A DNA stretch of 6,389 nucleotides from Nitrospirota bacterium (GTDB lineage Bacteria > Nitrospirota > Thermodesulfovibrionia > Thermodesulfovibrionales > Dissulfurispiraceae), in NCBI GenBank assembly GCA_013349595.1, contig DUZI01000293.1:1-6389 (forward strand). The letters are read 5' to 3'. The stretch's first letter is position 1. Each line of letters starts with the position of its first letter. Of the stretch, positions 1 to 6,217 are shown one piece after another. The position numbers and the translations under genes were made by a program. Under the pieces are notes generated by a model that did no database searches, had not been told where the DNA came from, and worked only from the letters and a program-made list of their open reading frames with translations.

Positions 1-498
1 ATCAACAAATTCATCTATTAATTTATCAAGTATCTCAACCTTTTCTCTTACATCTTCAATATATTTTCTTTTTTGGGTATCCTGAAGAGAAACCACATTA
101 AATTCAGAATAAAACTGTCCTGTTCCTCGTGAATAATCTTTTATACGACCACTATGTAAAAGCGTATTAAGGTACGAACGTGCATCCTCTATCCGTGTCT
201 TTGCCTTTAACAGATTAGAATTTATCTTATCTCTCTCTTCTACAATAAATATCTTGTGAACAGATATGCTAACACCTCTTAATTTTCTTATAATTATATG
301 TCCTGTTCTTTGATGAGGCTCAATGACATCAACAATCCTTTGGGATTTGGAATTCATCTCAAACATAGTTACAAGACCAATCGCTGACACAACAATAAAC
401 CAGAAAAAAGTCCCCAATGAAAAGAGCAGGAACTTTTTCTTGATTGGCAGATTAGTAAAGACAAGGAGATCAAGAATTTTGTTCATTTGTTTTTTCAT
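1..498 (-). CDS. Membrane-anchored sensor/signal-transduction protein, N-terminal part (cut by left edge)
   Basis: Reading the minus strand from the ATG at 498-496 gives 166 uninterrupted residues that run off the left end, so only the N-terminus is seen. Residues 1-22 are basic (MKKQMNK...LPIKKK). A hydrophobic segment at about 23-46, containing FLLFSLGTFFWFIVVSAIGL, is a clear membrane anchor. Residues 50-166 are charged and look helical, with the pattern expected of an extracytoplasmic helical-bundle sensor region. This plan (short cytoplasmic tail, one TM, helical sensor) fits methyl-accepting chemotaxis proteins, histidine kinases and diguanylate cyclases. The deciding output domain lies outside the window, so I do not choose between them. 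An in-frame ATG at 486 is an alternative start; neither has a Shine-Dalgarno sequence. It lies 73 bp downstream of uvrB on the same strand and probably has its own promoter: TTGCAA at 528-533 and TATAAA (plus-strand tttata at 507-512), with a short 15-bp spacer. Coding status is likely; function is a structural inference. Confidence 0.72.
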   Translation of the reverse strand, partial: MKKQMNKILDLLVFTNLPIKKKFLLFSLGTFFWFIVVSAIGLVTMFEMNSKSQRIVDVIEPHQRTGHIIIRKLRGVSISVHKIFIVEERDKINSNLLKAKTRIEDARSYLNTLLHSGRIKDYSRGTGQFYSEFNVVSLQDTQKRKYIEDVREKVEILDKLIDEFVD

Positions 499-506
499 CT
501 ATTTAC

Positions 507-533
507 TTTATACAAAAATTATTTTAATTGCAA
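507..533 (-). promoter_or_regulatory. Weak candidate promoter for the sensor gene
   Basis: On the minus strand TTGCAA (528-533) precedes TATAAA (507-512) with a 15-bp spacer, shorter than the ideal 17. The predicted transcription start would fall at about 500, only a couple of bases before the ATG at 498. A real promoter here would therefore give a leaderless message or favour the ATG at 486. A 6-bp inverted repeat, AAATAG-AA-CTATTT at 532-545, touches the -35 box. In such AT-rich DNA these matches may be chance. Confidence 0.22.
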
Positions 534-571
534 ATAGAACTATTTAAAAAATTAGTTAGAAAGAATTTTTA

Positions 572-2575
572 CTATATTTTTAAAATTAACTGTCTTAAGT
601 ATTTAATCTTATCCCTTATCTTTGCAGCCTTTTCAAAATCAAGATCTTTTGCTGACTCCTTCATATCAATCTCAAGTTTCTTAATAGTTTCTTCAATGCC
701 CTCATAAGACTTATTATCCTCTGCAACTGATAAATATTCTGGCTCTGTCTGTGATTGATAGATTGAGTTTAATATATCTTTGATTGCACTACTTATGGTC
801 TTTGGATTGATGCCCATTTGTTCATTGTATTTAATTTGTTTCTTGCGTCTTCTCTCGGTCTCTTTTATTGCCTTATCCATTGATTTTGTAACCCTGTCTG
901 CATAGAGGATAACAAGACCATTGACATTTCTTGCTGCCCTACCAGCAGTTTGAATGAGTGACCTTTCTGACCGTAAAAAACCTTCTTTATCGGCATCAAA
1001 GACTGCAACCAAAGAAACCTCTGGTAAATCAAGCCCTTCTCTCAGAAGATTTATCCCAATCAACACATCAAATACACCAAGCCTCAAATCCCTCAATATC
1101 TCAATTCTCTGAAGTGTATCAATGTCAGAATGCAGATATCTTACCCTTATTCCAAGTTCCTTATAGTGATCACAAAGATCCTCTGCCATCTTTTTTGTTA
1201 GAGTAGTAACAAGTATCCTCTCATTAACACTTGTCCTTTTTTGAATCTCTTCAAGTAATTCCTCAACCTGATTTTTTGCAGGTCTAATAATCATAGGTGG
1301 GTCAACAAGTCCTGTAGGTCTTATGACCTGCTCAATCACACGCCCTTTTGATACCTTTATCTCATAATCACCAGGCGTAGCAGAGACATATATGACTTGT
1401 TTAGTCCTTTGCCTAAACTCATCTGCCTTAAGTGGTCTATTATCAAGGGCAGAGGGCAGCCTAAATCCATAATCAACAAGGGTCTGCTTCCTTGATTTAT
1501 CTCCTTCATACATAGCCCCAATCTGTGGCACAGTAACATGAGATTCATCAATAATAGTGAGATAATCGCCCTCTGATGGCCCTCTATTGATGTAATCAAT
1601 GAGAGTATATGGAGGCTCACCTGGATTTCTTCCGCTAAGGTGTCTTGAATAGTTTTCTATACCATGACAAAAACCAAACTCTGAAAGCATCTCTAAATCA
1701 AATAAAGTCCTCTGCTCAATACGGTGCATAAACAAGGTCTCATTTCTCTGCTTAAAATATCTTATCCTCTCTCCTAATTCTTCTTCTATCTTCTCCTGTG
1801 CTCTTTGAAGATTTGACTTTGAGGTAATCCAGTGACTGTTTGGATATAGCACTATCTTTTCAAGTTCTTTTGATGTCTTTTTGCCAGTGAGCACATCAAT
1901 TTTAATAATCCTATCTATCATATCACCAAAAAACTCTACCCTTATTGCATCATCATAAAAGAAAGCAGGATATATGTCAACTATATCACCCCTTGCCCTG
2001 AAAGTCCCCCTCTTGAACTCATTATCAGACCTCAAATAAAGCATTTCAGTGAGTTTTTTTAGTAACTCTGCTCTCTTTATCAACAATCCCTTTTCAATAA
2101 ACAGATGCATACCAAGATATTCATCAGGAGAACCTATGCCATAAATACAGGATACTGATGCAACTACTATCACATCTTTTCTTTCAAGGATAGAAATAGT
2201 AGCAGAATGCCTCAATCTATCTATATCTTCATTTACTAAGGCGTCCTTTTCGATATATGTGTCTGATGAAGGTATATAGGCTTCTGGTTGATAGTAATCG
2301 TAATAACTTACAAAAAACTCCACTGCATTATTTGGAAAGAGTTCTTTAAACTCCCCGTATAATTGTGCTGCAAGGGCTTTATTATGGGCAATTATCAAGG
2401 CTGGTTTGTTTGTATTTGCTATTACATTTGCAATTGTAAAGGTCTTGCCTGAACCAGTAACTCCAAGCAGGGTCTGATGTTCCAGCCCTTTTAAAACACC
2501 CTCTGTAAGTTCCTCAATTGCCTTAGGTTGGTCCCCACTTGGTTTAAATGGTGTAATTAATTCAAAGTTGCTCAT
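572..2575 (-). CDS. uvrB: UvrABC system protein B, excision nuclease subunit
   Basis: UvrB is the damage-verifying helicase-like subunit of nucleotide excision repair. UvrA loads it on damaged DNA, and it then recruits UvrC for incision. The 667-residue product has the family's normal length and every landmark: N-terminal KPSGDQPKAI (11-20), Walker A GVTGSGKT (38-45), the aromatic damage-probing beta-hairpin around YYDYYQPEAYIPSSDTY (91-107), DEAD-box-like DESH (343-346), SAT (398-400), motif VI QTAGRAARN (542-550), and a C-terminal UVR domain (about 627-662, with DFEKAAKIRDKIKYLR) that contacts UvrC. The ATG at 2575 matches the usual MSxFEL start, although no Shine-Dalgarno sequence precedes it. 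The gene is divergent from the alkyltransferase gene across 44 bp and is monocistronic on its 5' side. The downstream sensor gene is on the same strand. A palindrome at 2585-2597 in the shared promoter may regulate it. The reading frame is intact and the assignment secure. Confidence 0.99.
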   Translation of the reverse strand: MSNFELITPFKPSGDQPKAIEELTEGVLKGLEHQTLLGVTGSGKTFTIANVIANTNKPALIIAHNKALAAQLYGEFKELFPNNAVEFFVSYYDYYQPEAYIPSSDTYIEKDALVNEDIDRLRHSATISILERKDVIVVASVSCIYGIGSPDEYLGMHLFIEKGLLIKRAELLKKLTEMLYLRSDNEFKRGTFRARGDIVDIYPAFFYDDAIRVEFFGDMIDRIIKIDVLTGKKTSKELEKIVLYPNSHWITSKSNLQRAQEKIEEELGERIRYFKQRNETLFMHRIEQRTLFDLEMLSEFGFCHGIENYSRHLSGRNPGEPPYTLIDYINRGPSEGDYLTIIDESHVTVPQIGAMYEGDKSRKQTLVDYGFRLPSALDNRPLKADEFRQRTKQVIYVSATPGDYEIKVSKGRVIEQVIRPTGLVDPPMIIRPAKNQVEELLEEIQKRTSVNERILVTTLTKKMAEDLCDHYKELGIRVRYLHSDIDTLQRIEILRDLRLGVFDVLIGINLLREGLDLPEVSLVAVFDADKEGFLRSERSLIQTAGRAARNVNGLVILYADRVTKSMDKAIKETERRRKKQIKYNEQMGINPKTISSAIKDILNSIYQSQTEPEYLSVAEDNKSYEGIEETIKKLEIDMKESAKDLDFEKAAKIRDKIKYLRQLILKI

Positions 2576-2584
2576 AAGTATTTA

Positions 2585-2597
2585 TTATGTCACATAA
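2585..2597. promoter_or_regulatory. 13-bp palindrome between uvrB and ogt, candidate shared operator
   Basis: TTATGT-C-ACATAA is a perfect inverted repeat with a single central base (2591). It sits inside the 44-bp region between two divergent repair genes. It overlaps the proposed -35 of ogt (2589-2594) and a CATAAT box on the minus strand (2584-2589) placed like a -10 for uvrB. Occupancy could thus block both promoters. It does not match the E. coli LexA box (CTGT-N8-ACAG) or the Bacillus box (GAAC-N4-GTTC), so no regulator is named. Confidence 0.35.
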
Positions 2598-2617
2598 AAC
2601 ATTATTTTAAGTATAAT
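2589..2617 (+). promoter_or_regulatory. Predicted sigma-70-type promoter of ogt
   Basis: A consensus TATAAT at 2612-2617 lies 17 bp downstream of GTCACA (2589-2594), which matches TTGACA at four of six positions. The transcription start would be at about 2624. This is after the ATG at 2620 and just before the ATG at 2626, so it argues that translation begins at 2626 (leaderless) or 2641 (leader of roughly 17 nt) rather than at 2620. Confidence 0.48.
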
Positions 2618-2640
2618 TAATGCATATGAAATCAAATATC

Positions 2641-3120
2641 ATGTTATATAATTCTATAATTGGTAATATTTATTGTCGTCTTGAAGACGATTATCTCACA
2701 GGGCTTTCAATAGGTTCTAATAATTTTGAAAATTTTAATGAAAAGATTGTCTGCACAGAGCTAAAGAAGGAACTTGATGATTACTTTAGCGGACTTTTGT
2801 TTCAATTTAAGTTCCCCATTAAATTTAGCTCTGGCACTGATTTTCAAAAATATGTCTGGACGAGTTTATTAAAAATTCCTTATGGGGAGATCATAAGTTA
2901 TAAAGCCCTCGCAAATGCCATAGGATACGAAAAAGGTTTCCAGGCTGTGGGTAATGCAGTAGGTAAAAATCCTATCTTGATAATAATCCCTTGTCATAGA
3001 GTGGTTGGAGCAGATGGGAGTTTAAGGGGTTTTGCATCAGGTATAAAGAGAAAAAATTGGCTTATTAATCACGAAAGACGATTTCGTCTAACCACCAATT
3101 TTAGACATTGGTTTAAATAA
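2641..3120 (+). CDS. ogt: Methylated-DNA--[protein]-cysteine S-methyltransferase (O6-alkylguanine-DNA alkyltransferase)
   Basis: This suicide repair enzyme transfers an alkyl group from O6-alkylguanine (and O4-alkylthymine) to its own cysteine. From the ATG at 2641 the product has 159 residues. The N-terminal part (1 to about 65) carries the usual LYNSIIGNIY...LTGL strand pattern. The C-terminal DNA-binding domain has the helix-turn-helix signature IPYGEIISYKALANAIGY (79-96), FQAVGNAVGKNP (100-111) and the active-site motif IPCHRVV (116-122), with acceptor Cys118 intact, followed by RKNWLINHE. In-frame ATGs at 2620 and 2626 would add seven or five residues. I prefer 2641 because it matches family N-termini and lies downstream of the TATAAT box at 2612-2617; no start has a Shine-Dalgarno sequence. 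Gln101 (CAG) occupies the position usually held by the Arg finger in RAVGxA. The last 11 codons including the stop lie antisense to the 3' end of moaA. It pairs functionally with divergent uvrB. Confidence 0.95.
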   Translation: MLYNSIIGNIYCRLEDDYLTGLSIGSNNFENFNEKIVCTELKKELDDYFSGLLFQFKFPIKFSSGTDFQKYVWTSLLKIPYGEIISYKALANAIGYEKGFQAVGNAVGKNPILIIIPCHRVVGADGSLRGFASGIKRKNWLINHERRFRLTTNFRHWFK

Positions 3121-4068
3121 TTCAATGCTCCTTTGGTGGTTCAATCCATGACACTTTGGCTTAATCTCAATAGATAGTTTTAAAAGCCTTTTAATCTCCT
3201 CATCATCACATCCCTTCCGCAGTGCAGATTTTATATCAATCTCTGTCTCAGAGAAAAGACATGGACGAAACATCCCATTGGAAGTTAGTCTTAACCTATT
3301 ACAATGATTACAAAAGTGATGAGTTATCGGGCTTATAAAGCCTATGACCCCTTCTGCATCTTTAAATCTATAATATCTTGCAGGTCCTGTCTTTCTCTCC
3401 TTTACTGGTTCTAATTCTGCGATAGCCTTTAACCTATCCATTATTTCCTGAGTTGATATGTATTTATCTGGGCTCCATAACTCTCTTTTACCAAAGGGCA
3501 TATATTCAATAAACCTTATATGCCTTCTTGAATTGATAGTAATTCTTGCAAAGTCTTCTATTTCATCATCATTAATGCCTCTTATAGGCACCATGTTTAT
3601 CTTTATAGGGTAAAATCCAAGCCTCTCAGCCTTTTCAATGCCGTCTAAAACATCAACAATATTACCAGTCCTTGTAATATCTCTAAATCTATGAGTTTTA
3701 AAAGTGTCAAGGCTTATATTAAGCCTCTTTAAACCAGACTCCTTGAGTTCATGGGCATTTTTTTTTAAAAGGGTTCCATTAGTGGTGAGACTAATATCTT
3801 CAATTCCGTTGATTCTATTGATTGAAGAGATTAAAAAAGGGAGGTCTTTTTTTAATAGTGGCTCACCCCCTGTAATCCTTATCTTCTTGACGCCTAAGGT
3901 AGAGGCAACACGGATAATCCTGATTATCTCCTCATAAGTTAAGACCTCGTCGTGTTCAAACAATTGAATTCCCTTATTTGGGACACAATATACACATCTT
4001 AGATTACACCTATCTGTGATTGAAATACGAAGGTAATCAATTACCCTTTGATAGCTATCTGAAATCAT
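3088..4068 (-). CDS. moaA: GTP 3',8-cyclase MoaA, radical SAM enzyme of molybdenum cofactor synthesis
   Basis: MoaA uses S-adenosylmethionine and GTP to form 3',8-cyclo-7,8-dihydro-GTP, which MoaC converts to cyclic pyranopterin monophosphate. The 326-residue product is family-sized. It has the radical SAM cluster motif CNLRCVYC (C21, C25, C28), the SAM-binding TGGEPL (66-71), LTTNGTLL (94-101), RFIEYMPFG (185-193), and the second 4Fe-4S site C253-x2-C256-x13-C270 (FCNHCNRLRLTSNGMFRPC). The C-terminal MSKIGG ends in the conserved Gly-Gly tail needed for catalysis, which confirms that the stop at 3088-3090 is the natural end. The ATG overlaps the proB stop by one base (TAATG), so translation is probably coupled. 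It closes the obg-proB-moaA cluster. No moaC, moaB, moaE, moeA or mog is present, so the rest of the pathway is encoded elsewhere. Its 3' 33 nt overlap ogt on the other strand. Confidence 0.98.
   Translation of the reverse strand: MISDSYQRVIDYLRISITDRCNLRCVYCVPNKGIQLFEHDEVLTYEEIIRIIRVASTLGVKKIRITGGEPLLKKDLPFLISSINRINGIEDISLTTNGTLLKKNAHELKESGLKRLNISLDTFKTHRFRDITRTGNIVDVLDGIEKAERLGFYPIKINMVPIRGINDDEIEDFARITINSRRHIRFIEYMPFGKRELWSPDKYISTQEIMDRLKAIAELEPVKERKTGPARYYRFKDAEGVIGFISPITHHFCNHCNRLRLTSNGMFRPCLFSETEIDIKSALRKGCDDEEIKRLLKLSIEIKPKCHGLNHQRSIELFKPMSKIGG
3090..3141. repeat. 9-bp inverted repeat with nested stem spanning the moaA/ogt 3' overlap
   Basis: AACCACCAA (3090-3098) is exactly complementary to TTGGTGGTT (3133-3141). 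Inside the loop, CATTG (3106-3110) can pair with CAATG (3123-3127). On the moaA strand the arms encode the Asn-His-Gln (310-312) region and the terminal Ile-Gly-Gly region, so the structure is built from functional codons. Directly after the moaA stop on that strand lies a second palindrome, AGACGA-AA-TCGTCT (plus-strand 3076-3089). No T-rich tract follows either structure, so these are not classical terminators. They could still act as 3' end protection or Rho-related structures for the two convergent messages. Confidence 0.4.
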
Positions 4069-5174
4069 TATTTAATGTCAAGGATAACAAGGTTATCTCT
4101 GTGGATGACCTCATCCGCATATTTAAAGCCAAGAATTTGTTCGATTAAGTGGCTCTTTTTGCCTTTTATCTTTGATATGTCTTGTGATGAATAGTTTACT
4201 ATACCTTTTGCTATCTTGATGCCTTTTGTATCAAGACACCTCACTGCCTCACCTATTTCAAATTCACCTTGCACCTCTTTTATACCAGAGGGCAAAAGAC
4301 TCTTTCCTGATTTAACTAAAGCCTTTATAGCTCCATCGTCTAAAATCAAAGCCCCTTTGGGTCTTGTGGCAAAGGCTATCCAGCCTTTTCTTGAATTTAT
4401 TGACTTTGCAGTTGGCAAAAAAGCTGTACCTTCATGCTTTCCTGATATTAATCTCTTTAAAACCCCACTTTTTTTGCCGCTTATTATATTTACCTTGATA
4501 CCATAAGCAAGGGCTTTTTTTGCAGCCAGTATCTTTGAATACATACCACCTGTTCCAACTCCAGACCTTGAGGCACCAGCAATAGATTCAATTTGAGGTG
4601 TTATTTCACTAACCTCTCTGATTAATTCTGCGTCTGCATTTGAAGTAGGGTCGCTTGTATATAAACCATCGACATCAGAGAGGATAATCAACCAATCTGC
4701 CTCTACCGTGCCTGCTACAAGCGCAGCAAGTTGATCGTTATCACCAAACTTAATCTCTTCTGTAGAGACTGTGTCATTTTCATTGATGACAGGTATGACA
4801 TTAAAAGATAAAAGAGTTAAAAGGGTATTTTTTGCATTAATATAGCGTTTTCTATTAGACAAGTCTTCTCTTGTAAGCAGGACTTGGGCAATCTTTCTGT
4901 TATGTCTGTTAAAGCTTTTCTCGTATGCAGACATTAATATTGACTGTCCTACTGCTGCAGATGCCTGTTTTAACCTTACTTCAGATGGTTTTTCTACAAA
5001 GCCAAGCCTTTTCATACCTGCAGTAATAGCACCTGAAGATACAATCAAGACCTCGTTCCCTAAGGCACAGATTCTGGAAATATCATCAGAGATAGTCTCA
5101 ATCCTCTTTATCTTGAGCCCACTCTTTTTGTCTGCAAGTATGTTGCTACCTATTTTTATAACAAGTCTGGCCAT
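4068..5174 (-). CDS. proB: Glutamate 5-kinase with C-terminal PUA domain
   Basis: ProB phosphorylates glutamate with ATP to gamma-glutamyl phosphate, the committed and proline-inhibited step of proline synthesis; ProA then reduces it. The 368-residue protein has the amino-acid kinase domain (about 1-255): KIGSNIL (7-13), VLIVSSGAITAGM (42-54), PVINENDTVSTEE with FGDNDQLAA (128-151), LSDVDGLYTSDP (165-176) and GVGTGGMYSKILAAKKA (205-221). A PUA domain follows at about 272-350 (LILDDGAIKALVKSGKSLLPSGI... EIGEAVRCLD), the part linked in E. coli ProB to feedback control. The ATG at 5174 lies one base after the obg stop. It is the only gene start here with a visible Shine-Dalgarno-like stretch (AGAGGT, ending about 12 nt upstream), located inside the end of obg. 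The stop overlaps the moaA ATG. No proA is adjacent in the window. Confidence 0.98.
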   Translation of the reverse strand: MARLVIKIGSNILADKKSGLKIKRIETISDDISRICALGNEVLIVSSGAITAGMKRLGFVEKPSEVRLKQASAAVGQSILMSAYEKSFNRHNRKIAQVLLTREDLSNRKRYINAKNTLLTLLSFNVIPVINENDTVSTEEIKFGDNDQLAALVAGTVEADWLIILSDVDGLYTSDPTSNADAELIREVSEITPQIESIAGASRSGVGTGGMYSKILAAKKALAYGIKVNIISGKKSGVLKRLISGKHEGTAFLPTAKSINSRKGWIAFATRPKGALILDDGAIKALVKSGKSLLPSGIKEVQGEFEIGEAVRCLDTKGIKIAKGIVNYSSQDISKIKGKKSHLIEQILGFKYADEVIHRDNLVILDIK

Positions 5175-5175
5175 T

Positions 5176-6174
5176 TTATAATTGTAACCTCTTTGACAAG
5201 TATAATAGCAGTTCTTTTATTCCAAAGTCTGTAACCGATGAAATCGTAAAAAAGACATAATCTTTTAACTGACAATACTCTTTTAATAACCTCAATCTCT
5301 CTCCATTACCTGCAATATCATATTTAGTCCCAACTACAATCAAGGGTCTGTTAAGTAGTGAATTGTTGAATTGATACAATTCATTTTGAATCTTTTCAAA
5401 ATCATCAATAGGATTAGATAGATTAAATTCAGAGATGTCAACAAGATGAAGGAGTATTGATGCCCGTTCAATATGTTTTAAAAAGTCAATCCCCAATCCT
5501 GCCCCAAGATGTGCCCCCTCAATTATACCAGGTATGTCTGCAATGACAAAGCTTTTGTAATCTTCAGTCTTAACTACACCAAGATTTGGTTTTAAAGTTG
5601 TAAAGGAATAATCGGCAATTTTTGGTCTGGCAGAAGAGACCTTTGAGATAAATGTTGATTTGCCTGCATTAGGCATACCTACAAGCCCCACATCTGCTAA
5701 TAACTTAAGCTCTAATATTATTGTCCTCTCTTGTCCTTGCTCACCCGGTTGAGCAAAACGAGGTGTTTGCCTTGTTGGAGTTGCAAAGTGTGCATTACCC
5801 AATCCCCCTCTACCACCTTTAGCACAAAGAACTTCCTTATCAGACTTATCTAGGTCTGCTATAATTTCATCAGTTTTTGCATCTTTGATAATGGTTCCAA
5901 CAGGGACAGGTATTACAAGGTCTTCACCATCTTTCCCTTTCTTGTTACTGCCTTGCCCGTGTTCACCTCTTTTAGCTTTATATATCCTTTTGTATCTAAA
6001 ATCAAGGAGTGTATGCAATTCATCTGAAGCCCTAAAGATGACATCTCCACCTTTACCCCCATCTCCACCATTAGGTCCACCTCTGGGGACATATTTTTCT
6101 CTCCTGAAGCTAACACATCCCCGTCCTCCATCACCAGACTTTATGTATATCTCTGCATAATCTATAAATTTCAT
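5176..6174 (-). CDS. obg: GTPase Obg/CgtA, late 50S ribosome assembly factor
   Basis: Obg is an essential ribosome-associated GTPase acting in 50S maturation and linked to (p)ppGpp signalling. From the ATG at 6174 the protein has 332 residues. The glycine-rich Obg fold (1 to about 158) starts MKFIDYAEIYIKSGDGGRG and includes GGPNGGDGGKGGDV (32-45) and GGRGGLGNAHF (120-130). The G domain (about 159-332) has G1 GMPNAGKST (166-174), G2 FTTLKPNLG (191-199), G3 DIPGIIEGAHLGAGLG (213-228), G4 as TKYD (283-286) rather than NKxD, and G5 near SSV (312-314). It ends without the OCT domain of Bacillus Obg or the acidic tail of E. coli ObgE. I reject a TTG start at 6258, because its 28 extra residues are translated terminator leader and the family begins at MKF. 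No Shine-Dalgarno sequence precedes the ATG; a terminator T-tract does. proB begins one base after the stop. rplU-rpmA, the frequent upstream neighbours, are not seen. Confidence 0.98.
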   Translation of the reverse strand: MKFIDYAEIYIKSGDGGRGCVSFRREKYVPRGGPNGGDGGKGGDVIFRASDELHTLLDFRYKRIYKAKRGEHGQGSNKKGKDGEDLVIPVPVGTIIKDAKTDEIIADLDKSDKEVLCAKGGRGGLGNAHFATPTRQTPRFAQPGEQGQERTIILELKLLADVGLVGMPNAGKSTFISKVSSARPKIADYSFTTLKPNLGVVKTEDYKSFVIADIPGIIEGAHLGAGLGIDFLKHIERASILLHLVDISEFNLSNPIDDFEKIQNELYQFNNSLLNRPLIVVGTKYDIAGNGERLRLLKEYCQLKDYVFFTISSVTDFGIKELLLYLSKRLQL

Positions 6175-6180
6175 GATATT

Positions 6181-6217
6181 AAAAAATAAAGGGCAGTCAA
6201 TAATAACCTGACTGCCC
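6181..6217 (-). terminator. Rho-independent terminator immediately upstream of obg
   Basis: On the minus strand GGGCAGTCA (6217-6209), a 9-nt loop (6208-6200) and TGACTGCCC (6199-6191) form a perfect 9-bp stem with a GC-rich base, followed at once by TTTATTTTTT (6190-6181). The other strand has no T-tract, so it is directional. Only six bases separate the T-tract from the obg ATG, leaving no space for a separate obg promoter after it. It may be the end of an upstream transcript or an attenuator of obg-proB-moaA. Confidence 0.85.

Noticed and set aside
323..547. 74-codon plus-strand frame
   Set aside because: It lies mostly antisense to the sensor gene N-terminus, has no recognisable motif and is low in complexity.
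547..570. AT-only hairpin AAAAATT/AATTTTT after uvrB
   Set aside because: A 7-bp stem without GC pairs is expected by chance in AT-rich DNA and is too weak to call a terminator.
958..1620. Open frames inside uvrB (plus 958-1206 and minus 1357-1620)
   Set aside because: Both are shadows of uvrB, whose frame is intact and carries all family motifs.
3704..3937. 77-codon plus-strand frame inside moaA
   Set aside because: Antisense shadow of the conserved radical SAM domain.
4216..4506. 96-codon plus-strand frame inside proB
   Set aside because: Antisense shadow of the kinase/PUA region with no domain resemblance.
5885..6160. Proline-rich plus-strand frame and a minus-strand frame (5913-6134) inside obg
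   Set aside because: The proline-rich frame is the complement of the glycine-rich Obg fold. The other is a frame-shifted reading of the same region.
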